A stretch of DNA of 64,000 bases from Polyangiaceae bacterium (GTDB lineage: Bacteria > Myxococcota_A > Polyangia > Polyangiales > Polyangiaceae): positions 682,001 through 746,000 of the forward strand of contig JABTUA010000003.1 in NCBI GenBank assembly GCA_015075635.1, written 5' to 3'. Shown here piece by piece: positions 40,154 through 50,280 of the stretch; within the stretch, counting starts at the first letter, position 1, and every line of letters starts with the position of its first letter. A program made the position numbers and the translations under genes. Below the pieces are notes generated by a model. That model was not told the DNA's origin and searched no databases. It worked only from the letters and a program-made list of their open reading frames with translations.

Positions 40154-41130
40154 AGGTCGAGCGTCGCCTTGCAGTACTCGCACACCCAGCGGCCGAACGC
40201 CGTGGGCGGCAGGCTGGCCATGCAGTTCGGGCAGTGCAGGACCTTGGGCTTCACCTCTTCGACGATGCGCTTCGCGAGCTCGTCCACCTTCTCCTTGGCG
40301 TGGCGGGCGGCCATGTTCTTCTTGAAGTCCTCGAAGCGGCCCCAGGAGCGCGCGACGATGCCCAGCGCGTAGTCGATGGCGCGCTGCTCGTCGTGCACGC
40401 GGGCCACCTGCTGGGGGCCCAGGGCCTCGAACCACTGCTGATCCACCTCGTCGCCGGCGCTGCCGGTGGGGCGTCGCAAGAACCAGGTGTTGTACTTCTT
40501 GGCCAAGGCTCGCCAGAGCTCGATGGCGTTCTGATCCTGGCTCGCGACGCCGCAGACCTTCTCGATCTCCTTGCCGTGAACGGTCTCGTGCATCGGCGCG
40601 TCGCCATACACGATCAAGAAGGGCGGCTCGGCGGCGTTGGGGATGGAGACACGGTTCAACATGTACCAGGCGAACAGGCCATAACCCTCCGGCCCGTCAC
40701 CACCACCACCCTCGCCGTACAGGGCCTTGAGCTGCTGCTCCAGGTCGTAGCCCTTGGCGAAGCCCGTGACCTGGAGCGGGTAGCGGTCGTAGCGCGCGTC
40801 GCCGATGGCCGCGAAGCAGATCTCCAGATCCGGCCGGTACTGGTGCAGCGTCATGTAAAGGAGCGGCAGCCGGTCGAAGATCTCGAACGGCCACCGCGCC
40901 ATCGAGCCGGTCACGTCCACTGCGACGACGATCGGCGTCTTGCTCTTGCACTCGATGGCGCGCTTGGGATCGACCAGCGCCTCGAGCGGATTCTTCTTGT
41001 CCTCGTAGGTGCGGGGCCCGGCGGCCCCGGCGCGGGCCGCCTCGCGTTCGCGATCGGCCTTGTGCGCCGGGTCGAAGTCGTACTTGTCCGAGCCGTACCA
41101 GTCCGAGGTGTCCCCGCTCCAGGAGTACAT
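40150..41130 (-). CDS. VWA-type protein with C-terminal zinc ribbon
   Basis: 326 residues. The central von Willebrand A-like domain has an altered metal site (DVTGSM, in the 'DxSxS' position, about residue 72-77) and GDAPMHE as a possible later ligand. An acidic, Tyr/Trp-rich N-terminus precedes it. The last 35 residues form a zinc ribbon (CPNC-x16-CEYC). Bacterial VWA proteins commonly act with a metal-insertion or ATPase partner; none is adjacent here. First gene of an operon with a pyruvate-kinase-like protein and nadE. Confidence 0.82.
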   Translation of the reverse strand: MYSWSGDTSDWYGSDKYDFDPAHKADREREAARAGAAGPRTYEDKKNPLEALVDPKRAIECKSKTPIVVAVDVTGSMARWPFEIFDRLPLLYMTLHQYRPDLEICFAAIGDARYDRYPLQVTGFAKGYDLEQQLKALYGEGGGGDGPEGYGLFAWYMLNRVSIPNAAEPPFLIVYGDAPMHETVHGKEIEKVCGVASQDQNAIELWRALAKKYNTWFLRRPTGSAGDEVDQQWFEALGPQQVARVHDEQRAIDYALGIVARSWGRFEDFKKNMAARHAKEKVDELAKRIVEEVKPKVLHCPNCMASLPPTAFGRWVCEYCKATLDL

Positions 41131-41148
41131 GGGGAGCGAGGATAGCCC

Positions 41149-44100
41149 TCACATCTTCTGAGTTCCACCCACCGGGACGCCCGCACCGCCAGCCGGGGCG
41201 GGGCCCCCGAGCTTCTGGTTCAGCTTCTTCAGCGCGGAGCAGGACCAGACGTTCTTGACCTTCTCTTTGTCGTCCTTGTACCAGCGGCCGTAGTTGTTGC
41301 AGCCGTCGCGCAGCTTGGTGAGGCCCAGGGCGGTGTCCTTCTTGTAGTCGGCCGACCCGCGATAGATGAAGTACCCCATGTTGTAGCAGGCCTGGTAGTT
41401 GCCGAAGTTACAGGCGCGCTGGAAGAACTCGGCGGTCTTCTTGCCGTCCTGCTTCACCCCGTCGCCCTTCTCGTACATCAGCGCCAGCTCGTAGCAGTCG
41501 TTGTTGGAGCGCAGGTAGCAGGCCTTCTCGTGCAGCGTGGCCGCCGTCGCCGGGTCCTTCTTCTCCACGCCGACGCCCTCCTTGTACATCTTGGCCAGGC
41601 TGCGGCAACTCATGGTGTTGCCTCGCTCGCAGCTGCCCTTGCGGATGCGCGCGGCCTCTGCCGGGTTCGGCGAGACTCCTTGCCCGGTGGCGTACATGTC
41701 GGCCATCGCGTCGCAGGCGGACTCGAGCCGGCCGTTGCAGGCCCGATTGTAGTACTTGAACGCCTCTGCGTCGTTGCGCGCCATGCCGCTGTACCCGCTG
41801 CGGTACATCCCGGCGAGGTCGGAGCACGACAGGTAGTGCATCTTGTCGCAGCCCTTGCGGTAGAACTGCACGGCCTTCATCGCGTCCTTCTGGGTGAACG
41901 TGCCGTAGCGGTACCACGAGGCCAGCTTGCCACAGACGGTTGCGTCCCCCTTCTCGCACGACTGCGCGAACAGCTCGAGGGCGCGCTCCTTCGGCGAGCT
42001 CTTGCAGACCTCCTCCTGGATCAGCTTGCCCAGGTTGTCACAGGCCTTCGAGCTGCCCTGCTCGCAGCCGACCTCGTACAGCCCACACGCCTTCTGCTTG
42101 TCCTCCTTCACGCCCTGACCCTGAGCGTAGAGCGCGCCGGTGTCGTTGCAGGAGTCCGCGTAGCCGCCGGAGCACGAGTGCTGGAAGTGGGAGAACGCCT
42201 TGGCGTGATCCGTCTTCACTCCCTTGCCCCAGTAGAAGTCCTGTCCGACCTCGTAGCAGGTCCGCGGGTGGCCGGTGCGGCAGCCTCGCTCGAAGTACTG
42301 ATGAGCCCGGGCGTCGTCCCGGGCCACTCCCTCGCCGTTGCGGTAGAGCTGCCCGATCAAGCGGCAGCCTTCGCCTTCGAACAGGTTGCAGGCCTGCTCG
42401 AAGAACTCGAACGCCTTCACCGCGTCGCGCGCCCGGTAGACACCGGACTGGTAGATCTTCCCGAGCTCGACGCAGGCGTACCCGCTCCCTTCCTTGCAGC
42501 CCTTCTCGATCTTCACGACGGCGTTGTAGGTGTCCTTCTTGACGCCATAGCCGTAGAGCATCAGGTACCCGAGCCGCGCGCAGCCCTCGGCGCCACCCCA
42601 CAGATTGCAGGCCTTCTCGTAGAGCTTGGCGGCCTGCTCGTCGTTCTCCTTCTGCTTCTCGCGCTCCATTCCCGCGCCGCGGAAATAGGTGTTGCCGAGC
42701 TCCGTGCAGCCGAGCGCGCTGTTCTTCTCGCAGGCGCTCTTGAAGTACTCCATGGCCTTGACACGGTCGAGCCCGGCACCGCGCCCGTCGGCCGAATACA
42801 GGATGCCGAGGTGCGCGCAGCCGTCCGGGTTGTCGGCCTTGCAGGCGCGCTGGTAGAGGTTGAACGCCTTCTTGTAGTCCCGGGGCGTGGCCACCCCCTG
42901 CTCGTGCATCACGCCGAGCTCGACGCAGCCCTGCGAGAAGCCGCCGTCGCAGGCGCGCTTGAACTGGGCGAAGGCCGTGTCCACGCTCGCCTCGGGCGCC
43001 GTGCCCGAGCGGTGCATGCGACCCAGGTGCGAGCAGCCCAGAGCGTCGCCGGCCTTGCACGCCTTCTGGAAGGTCTCGAACGCCTTGAAGCGGTCGGCGG
43101 AGACGCCGATGCCGCTCAGGAGGTGTGAGCCGTACTCCGCGCAGGCCGACTCGTCGCCCAGGCCGCACGCCTTCTTGAAGAAGGCGACGGCCTGCATCTG
43201 GTCCTTGCCGGCGTTCCGGTAGATGACCGCGAGCTGGGCGCAGCTCTTGGGGTTGTTCTTGTCGCACTGGCCGCGGCACTCGCCCTCGTTCTTGCCCGAG
43301 CAAGCAAAGGCCTTGACCGTGGACTGCTTCGCGCACTTCGCGCCGTCCCAGACGAAGCCCGCGCTGCACTCCGGGATCTCGTCGGTCTTCGCGGCCACGC
43401 CTTGGGCGTCTTTGGCGGCCTTCTTGGGGGCGCCGAGCGGTCGGAGCTCGAGGCGCAGGAGCGAGCCGCAGCCCTCCGGTGCCTTCTGGGCCTCGGTGCT
43501 GGCGGTCTCGCACTTCTCGATGGACCCGTCCTTGTTGGAGACCGAGCGGCTACTCGAGGTCTTGGCTTCGACGCCGGCGCCGAACAAGCCGGCCACCGTG
43601 CCCATCTTCGAGCGTTCGCCGGTCTTCACCGCAAAGGCGCCGATGGTCGCCCCGCGCACGAAGTGAGTGGCGCCGTCGCATTCACCCTTGAGCTCGGCGG
43701 TGTCCGCATGGGTACGCACCGCCGTGCGCTTGCCGACGATGACCAGACCGATGTCGAGGGTGGTGCCCTTCTGCATGTCGGCGCCCAGCTTCGCGCCGCC
43801 CATCGCGAAGATGCCCGGCAGGTTCGCCGCGACCTCGTCCAGAGAGTCGTAGCGAATCAGCTGCTCCTTCTTGTTCACGCCGACGTAGCCGTAGCTGCCC
43901 TCGATCGAGCAGTCCTTCAGCATCTTGATGGCGTTCTTCTGGTAGCGGACGACGGCGATGCGGTCGCGGGTCAGGACCTCCAGGTCCGTGCGGTGATCCG
44001 GCTCCCAGTCGACGATGAGCGGTTCGGCGTAGGTCGAGACGACGTCTGCTGACTGCCGTCCGGGGATACCGGTGCCGTTGCCGTTCGGGCCCGGCTTGAT

Positions 44101-44181
44101 CCCGCCGCCACCGCAGCCATTCGCACCGACCATCGAGAGTGAGACAGCGGCTGTTGCCGCGAGAAGAACGAACCTCGACAT
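41149..44181 (-). CDS. Giant Sel1/Hcp-like repeat lipoprotein
   Basis: 1010 residues. Signal peptide and lipobox (VGANGC), a globular N-terminal domain (about 30-260) with no name I recognise, then a short Cys-rich linker. After that come about seventeen or more Sel1-like repeats of 36-40 residues to residue 990. Each repeat has the C-x7-C spacing of Hcp proteins ([22 protein letters not shown]), so the solenoid is probably stapled by disulfides outside the cytoplasm. A strong ribosome site, AAGGGAG, sits 5 bases before the ATG. It likely binds other proteins or peptides at the surface. Nothing in the sequence shows which. Confidence 0.9.
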   Translation of the reverse strand: MSRFVLLAATAAVSLSMVGANGCGGGGIKPGPNGNGTGIPGRQSADVVSTYAEPLIVDWEPDHRTDLEVLTRDRIAVVRYQKNAIKMLKDCSIEGSYGYVGVNKKEQLIRYDSLDEVAANLPGIFAMGGAKLGADMQKGTTLDIGLVIVGKRTAVRTHADTAELKGECDGATHFVRGATIGAFAVKTGERSKMGTVAGLFGAGVEAKTSSSRSVSNKDGSIEKCETASTEAQKAPEGCGSLLRLELRPLGAPKKAAKDAQGVAAKTDEIPECSAGFVWDGAKCAKQSTVKAFACSGKNEGECRGQCDKNNPKSCAQLAVIYRNAGKDQMQAVAFFKKACGLGDESACAEYGSHLLSGIGVSADRFKAFETFQKACKAGDALGCSHLGRMHRSGTAPEASVDTAFAQFKRACDGGFSQGCVELGVMHEQGVATPRDYKKAFNLYQRACKADNPDGCAHLGILYSADGRGAGLDRVKAMEYFKSACEKNSALGCTELGNTYFRGAGMEREKQKENDEQAAKLYEKACNLWGGAEGCARLGYLMLYGYGVKKDTYNAVVKIEKGCKEGSGYACVELGKIYQSGVYRARDAVKAFEFFEQACNLFEGEGCRLIGQLYRNGEGVARDDARAHQYFERGCRTGHPRTCYEVGQDFYWGKGVKTDHAKAFSHFQHSCSGGYADSCNDTGALYAQGQGVKEDKQKACGLYEVGCEQGSSKACDNLGKLIQEEVCKSSPKERALELFAQSCEKGDATVCGKLASWYRYGTFTQKDAMKAVQFYRKGCDKMHYLSCSDLAGMYRSGYSGMARNDAEAFKYYNRACNGRLESACDAMADMYATGQGVSPNPAEAARIRKGSCERGNTMSCRSLAKMYKEGVGVEKKDPATAATLHEKACYLRSNNDCYELALMYEKGDGVKQDGKKTAEFFQRACNFGNYQACYNMGYFIYRGSADYKKDTALGLTKLRDGCNNYGRWYKDDKEKVKNVWSCSALKKLNQKLGGPAPAGGAGVPVGGTQKM

Positions 44182-44283
44182 TTGAGCTCCCTTGCCGAAA
44201 ATAGCCCCTCAACATAAACCGGCCGCGGTCCGGGCAACAAGAGCGTCGGCTGACCGGCGTCACCCGCGATGTGTGTGCTTTGG

Positions 44284-44832
44284 TCACCCGGGCATGACGG
44301 CCAAGGTCTTCAAGCCGAACTCGCGCACGAACCGCTCTCGAAGCCCCCGCTCTTCCAGGTAGTCCGCGACTCGATCTGGGACGAGGCTGCGCCAGTCGCT
44401 CCCGCGGGCCATGGCGAGCCGGACCATGGTGCCGGACACGCGCACCTGCTCGCCCGGTTCGAGGAGGCTGACCGGGTGGACTACTCCGTAGTCCTCCGCC
44501 ATGAGCCCCTTCACCCAGGCATTCGCGGTCACGAAGGCGTCGAGCGGACCCAGGAGCTCCCGCACCATCAGCCGCCAGCGCGGCGGATCGCCGAGGTCCG
44601 GGATGTCCACGATGGTCGCCCGGTCCGCGGAGCCCTCGAGCACCAGCTCGAGCATTTCCCGGGTCTCGGCGGCGCTGAACGGGTTGTGGACGTCGAGCTT
44701 GTTCGAGCTGCCGATCCCCAGGACGACCTGGTCGGCCGAGCGCAGGAGCGCCCGGATTACCGCGGCGTGCCCCAGGTGCACCGGCTTCCAACGGGCAACC
44801 ATCGCGATTTTCGCCCAGCGGCGGCGTTCCAC
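44284..44832 (-). CDS. Nicotinamide/nicotinate-nucleotide adenylyltransferase-like (NadM type)
   Basis: 182 residues. Nucleotidyl-transferase fold with the substrate motif [10 protein letters not shown] ('GxFxPxHxGH' type) near residue 13 and the second motif SGTMVR near residue 138, both as in archaeal-type NMN adenylyltransferase. Joins a mononucleotide and ATP to make a dinucleotide. It is divergent from the thiC riboswitch region. Together with nadE, 5 kb downstream, it puts two NAD-synthesis steps in this window, although unlinked. Substrate (NMN or NaMN) cannot be settled from sequence alone. Confidence 0.82.
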   Translation of the reverse strand: MERRRWAKIAMVARWKPVHLGHAAVIRALLRSADQVVLGIGSSNKLDVHNPFSAAETREMLELVLEGSADRATIVDIPDLGDPPRWRLMVRELLGPLDAFVTANAWVKGLMAEDYGVVHPVSLLEPGEQVRVSGTMVRLAMARGSDWRSLVPDRVADYLEERGLRERFVREFGLKTLAVMPG

Positions 44833-44887
44833 GGCCGAGAGCTTGGCACGACTGGCGGCCGCTCGGTTTCTCGGTTACGAGCTTCGG

Positions 44888-44981
44888 CGTCGCTCGGGGC
44901 GCGGCCCCCCACCTCGGTGGAGGGCAGCTGAGACGGACCCGCAAGACCTGATCTGGTTCGGACCAGCGGAGGAATGCGACG
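44888..44981 (+). promoter_or_regulatory. TPP riboswitch
   Basis: The thi-box core is present: GCTGAGA, GACCCG, and ACCTGATCTGGTTCG followed by GACCAGCGGAGGAA. The closing P1 stem is CGTCGC (44888-44893) with GCGACG (44976-44981). Located 55 bases upstream of thiC; binds thiamine diphosphate and represses in its presence. Confidence 0.95.
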
Positions 44982-44999
44982 ACCGGCGGCCCCGGCGTC

Positions 45000-45024
45000 C
45001 CTTCCACCACGAGCGACAGGAAGG
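45000..45024 (+). promoter_or_regulatory. Hairpin that covers the thiC ribosome site
   Basis: CCTTCC (45000-45005) can pair with GGAAGG (45019-45024), which is the likely thiC ribosome site 11 bases before the ATG. This suggests translational control as the expression platform of the riboswitch; the switch itself is inferred. Confidence 0.55.
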
Positions 45025-45035
45025 ACCGCTTCGAA

Positions 45036-46808
<1,773 letters not shown>

Positions 46809-46824
46809 AGGGAGCGCCGACCCC

Positions 46825-47010
46825 TTCGTTCCCCGCGTTTGCTGCTGCGCCCTGCCTCGTGCGGGGTTTCTGTCGAGACCCGCCCAGCGGCGCCAGGCGA
46901 CGACTCCCACCTGATGGTGGGGGCGCTCCGGCCTCGCCGGCGTTCTCGTGGGTCCCGGTCTCAGTGGCAGCCCGCGATCTGCTCATGCCAAGACAGTGAG
47001 AGTCGAGTCA
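46825..47010 (-). repeat. 186-bp dispersed element, copy B
   Basis: Reverse-complement partner of copy A (31567-31752), same length. Read on the minus strand it starts at the TGA of the small Stig1-like lipoprotein gene (TGACTCGACT). The hairpin CCGGC-GAG-GCCGG is kept, and a second one, CCACC-N4-GGTGG, is present in this copy. It fills the gap between the convergent thiC and lipoprotein genes. Confidence 0.85.
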
Positions 47011-47445
47011 GTCCGCCGCCGCGTCGGCAGGGCAGCTCGCCGCGGTGGCTTCGCAGCCGTCCAGCACGTTCTTGTTGCAGTCGGCGAAGCCGGGCTGGCA
47101 CTCGTTGGTGCACGTCCCCGCCTGGCAGACCGTGCCCGGGCAGGCGTTCGTGCAGCTCCCGCAGTGCGCCGGATCGGCGTTCTTGTCGGTGCAGACCTCG
47201 TCGCAGCAGATGAACCCGCTCGGGCAATTCGCGCACGGCGCGTCCGACTGCACGTCCGAGAGGCCGGAGTCCGTCCCGCCGTCGCCGGCCGGGACGCACT
47301 GGTTCTGCGCGTTGCACTCGTAGCCGTCGGCGCACTTGCCACTTGGACTGCAATCGCCGTGCGACAGCGAGCCGCCGAGCTCGTCCTCCGCGCAGCCCGT
47401 TGCCAGCGCGACCGCGAGCGCGACCGCCAAACGCCGCTCAGCCAC
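47008..47445 (-). CDS. Short Stig1-like cysteine-rich lipoprotein
   Basis: 145 residues from GTG 47445, overlapping the upstream gene by 8 bases. Signal peptide and lipobox (ALATGC), then the same head as the giant neighbours: an acidic stretch, CSPSGKCADGYECNAQNQC, then CANCPSGFICC...CGSC...CPGTVC and GFADCNKNVLDGCE. It stops after about one and a half modules, with a DAAAD end. It is therefore a mini-version of the three large paralogues and could be a decayed or an ancestral copy. The short open-frame extension before the GTG has no signal peptide, so I prefer GTG. Dispersed element B begins at its stop. Confidence 0.78.
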   Translation of the reverse strand: MAERRLAVALAVALATGCAEDELGGSLSHGDCSPSGKCADGYECNAQNQCVPAGDGGTDSGLSDVQSDAPCANCPSGFICCDEVCTDKNADPAHCGSCTNACPGTVCQAGTCTNECQPGFADCNKNVLDGCEATAASCPADAAAD

Positions 47446-50233
47446 AGCTCCCGTTCGGCATGCAACGCCTCCCCGGCGGGCACTCGGTAGAGCCGCAGAC
47501 GCAGTAGCCGCCGTCCAGGTTGCAGCTGCCCGGGCTGCCATAGTTGCAGTCGGCAGAGTTGTCGCACTTGCAGACCCCAGCGGAGCAGACGAAGCCGTCC
47601 GGACACACCCGACCGCAGGCACCGCAGTTCTGCGGATCGGTGGAGAGCGCGCGGCAGCCCGACGTGCAACACGTGGCGCCGAGCTGACACTTGTCGCCGC
47701 CGTTGCAGCTGCAGTTGCCGCTCTTGCAGGTCTCGCCGACCTGGCACTTGGTGGCGTTGCACTCGCAGCTGCGGGGGCCGGAAGCGGCGAGTGGGCACTT
47801 GCCGCCGGTCCCGCACTCGGCGTCCGCCGTGCAGCCGCACAGGCCCGTCACGCACGCCTTCAAGTTCGAGGCGGTGCAAGCGTTGGAGCAGGTCCCGCAG
47901 TTGTCGGGGTCCGTGGAGGTCGGCTTCTCGCAGCCGTCGTCCGTGACGGGTGGAGGCGGCTGCGAGCAGTCGTCGAAGCCGGACGAGCAGTACGGCGTGC
48001 AGAGGCCGTTGGTGCAGTCCAGGGAGAGCACCTTGGCGGTGCTGCAAGTCCGACCGCACAGGCCGCAGTTCATCGGATCCAGGTTGACGTTGGCCTCGCA
48101 GCCGTCCGTCTTGCTGCCGTTGCAGTCCCCGTACCCGGAGCTACAGGTGAAGCCGCAGGCGCCTCCGATGCAGGTGGGGACGGAGTTCTCGAAGACCGGG
48201 CAGCCGATGTTGCACCCGCTGCAGTGCTGCGGGCTCGTCTGGGTGTTCACGCACTGGCCGCCGCAGTTCACCAGCGGGGGGGTGCAGCTCAGGACGCACT
48301 GTCCGGCCTGGCACACCTTGCCGCCGGTGCAGACGGTGCCGCAGGCGCCGCAGTTGGAGTTGTCGGTCTGAGTGTTGACGCATGCGCTGCCGCACTTGGT
48401 GAAGCCGGAGTTGCACGCAAAGCTGCAGCTGCTCGACGTGCAGATGGGATACCCGTTCGCCGGCGCCGGGGTGCAGGCGTTGCCGCAGCCACCACAGTTC
48501 GGCAGCTGGGTCGGGTTCACGCAAGAAGCGCCGCACTTGAGCAAGCCCGCGTTGCAGGTGAACCCGCAGGCGCCGGCCGAACAGGTCGCCGTGGCGCCGC
48601 TGGGCGCAGCGCAGGCGTTGCCGCAGGCGCCGCAGTTCAGCACGTCGGAGCCCGTTGCCACGCATTGCCCGCTGCAGTTGGTGGTGCCGGTCGGGCAGCT
48701 CAGCGTGCACACGCCGTTCGAGCAGACCTTCCCCGACCCGCAGGCGGTGCCACACGCCCCGCAGTTGTTGTTGTCGGTCTGCTTGTTCACGCAGGCGTTG
48801 CCGCACAGGGAGAGGCCCGAGCCGCAGCTCGCCAGGCAGGTGCCCAGAATGCACGCCATGCTGCCGCCGACCGGAGCAGCCGGACATGCCTTGCCGCAGG
48901 CGCTGCAGTTCTCCTTGTCGTTCGAGGTGTTCACGCAGGCACCGTTGCACTTCGCGTAGCCCGTGCTGCACGAGAGGTCGCAAGCGCCGGCAGTACAAGT
49001 GGGCATGCCGTTCGCCACACCGGGGCAAGCCGTGCCGCAGCCACCGCAGTTGCTGGGATCGGTCTTCACGTCCACGCACTGGGCGCCGCACTGCGTGGTG
49101 CCGGTCGGGCAGATCGACACGCAGGCTCCAGCGGCGCAGAGATCGCCGCCCTTGCAAGCGTTGCCGCAGGCGCCGCAGTTGGTGGGGTCCACCTTGACGT
49201 CCACGCACTTGTCTCCGCACTTGGAGAAGCCGGTGTCACAGACGAAGCCGCAGGCGCTGCCGGAGCAAGTCGCCGTGGCGTTGGTTGGCGCAGTGCAAGT
49301 CGTGCCGCAGGCGCCGCAGTTTTGTGGGTCGGCCTTGGTGTCGGTGCAGCTCGCGCCGCACTGGGCGAAGCCGGCGTCGCAGGTCACGCCGCACTTGCCG
49401 GCGGCGCAGCTCGGCTTGCCGTTCGGCGGGTCGGGACAGGCGTTGCCGCAGCCTCCGCAGTTTTCGACGTCGGTCTGCGGCTCCACGCAGGAAGCGCCGC
49501 ACTGCGCGAGGCTGCCGCAGCTCGTCGAGCAAGCGCCTGCGTTGCAGACCTCGCCGGTGGCGCAGATCTTCCCGCAGCTGCCGCAGTTGCTCGGGTCGGT
49601 CTTGGTGTTCACGCAGCCGGACTCGCCGCACGCGGTGAACCCCGAGTCGCAACTCGCCGAGCACTTGCCGGCGTCGCAGGCGCGCGCGCCGTTGCTCACG
49701 GGCGGGCAGGCCTGGGCGCAGGCGCCGCAGTTCTCGGGGTCGCCGCTGGTGTTGACGCAGGTGACGTCACACAGTGTGGCGCTGGCGCCGCAGTCGAGCT
49801 TGCAAGCGCCGGCCTCGCAGCCCGCCTGTCCACCCACGGGCGCGCTGCACTCGGTCTTGCAGGCGCCGCAGTTCTTCGGATCTTGGGCGGCGTTCACTTC
49901 GCAGCCGTTGACCACGTTGTTGTCGCAGTCCAGAAACCCCAGCGCGCACTGGTTCGTGCACTTCCCGTTCGTGCAAGTGGTGCCCGGACACGCCGCTCCA
50001 CACGAGCCGCAGTTGAGGTCGCTGGTCTTCAGGTCCACGCACGCGCCGTCGCAGCACGTCTCGTCGGAGGCGCACGCGGCGCAAGGGTCGGCGTCGGTGC
50101 CCGCGTCCGTGCCGCCCACGCCGCCGGTGCCCGGCTTCTCTTGCAGCTCGTCGATGGAGACGAAGCAGCTCGCCAGAGCGAGAGCCACGAGCACAGAGAG
50201 CACATGGCGCAGAGGTGCGCGCCGCCCGATCAC
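47438..50233 (-). CDS. Giant Stig1-like cysteine-repeat lipoprotein (931 aa)
   Basis: 931 residues from GTG 50233. Signal peptide and lipobox (ALASC), a short Gly/Asp-rich spacer, then about seventeen modules of 40-47 residues with the NCGxCGxxC signature, each with about eight cysteines. The modules resemble the Stig1 domain (CCxGxCVDxxxDxxNCGxCG), known from plants and frequent in myxobacteria. Every module must fold by disulfides outside the cytoplasm. No enzymatic site is visible. The last module ends CPPGRRCMPNGSCG, as in the other two. Its role could be adhesion or surface layer; unknown. Third large paralogue of the kinase operon. Confidence 0.9.
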   Translation of the reverse strand: MIGRRAPLRHVLSVLVALALASCFVSIDELQEKPGTGGVGGTDAGTDADPCAACASDETCCDGACVDLKTSDLNCGSCGAACPGTTCTNGKCTNQCALGFLDCDNNVVNGCEVNAAQDPKNCGACKTECSAPVGGQAGCEAGACKLDCGASATLCDVTCVNTSGDPENCGACAQACPPVSNGARACDAGKCSASCDSGFTACGESGCVNTKTDPSNCGSCGKICATGEVCNAGACSTSCGSLAQCGASCVEPQTDVENCGGCGNACPDPPNGKPSCAAGKCGVTCDAGFAQCGASCTDTKADPQNCGACGTTCTAPTNATATCSGSACGFVCDTGFSKCGDKCVDVKVDPTNCGACGNACKGGDLCAAGACVSICPTGTTQCGAQCVDVKTDPSNCGGCGTACPGVANGMPTCTAGACDLSCSTGYAKCNGACVNTSNDKENCSACGKACPAAPVGGSMACILGTCLASCGSGLSLCGNACVNKQTDNNNCGACGTACGSGKVCSNGVCTLSCPTGTTNCSGQCVATGSDVLNCGACGNACAAPSGATATCSAGACGFTCNAGLLKCGASCVNPTQLPNCGGCGNACTPAPANGYPICTSSSCSFACNSGFTKCGSACVNTQTDNSNCGACGTVCTGGKVCQAGQCVLSCTPPLVNCGGQCVNTQTSPQHCSGCNIGCPVFENSVPTCIGGACGFTCSSGYGDCNGSKTDGCEANVNLDPMNCGLCGRTCSTAKVLSLDCTNGLCTPYCSSGFDDCSQPPPPVTDDGCEKPTSTDPDNCGTCSNACTASNLKACVTGLCGCTADAECGTGGKCPLAASGPRSCECNATKCQVGETCKSGNCSCNGGDKCQLGATCCTSGCRALSTDPQNCGACGRVCPDGFVCSAGVCKCDNSADCNYGSPGSCNLDGGYCVCGSTECPPGRRCMPNGSCG

Positions 50234-50280
50234 AGCGTTTCAGCGTACCACGTCGAGGGAGCGCGGCTCAATCGCGACGC

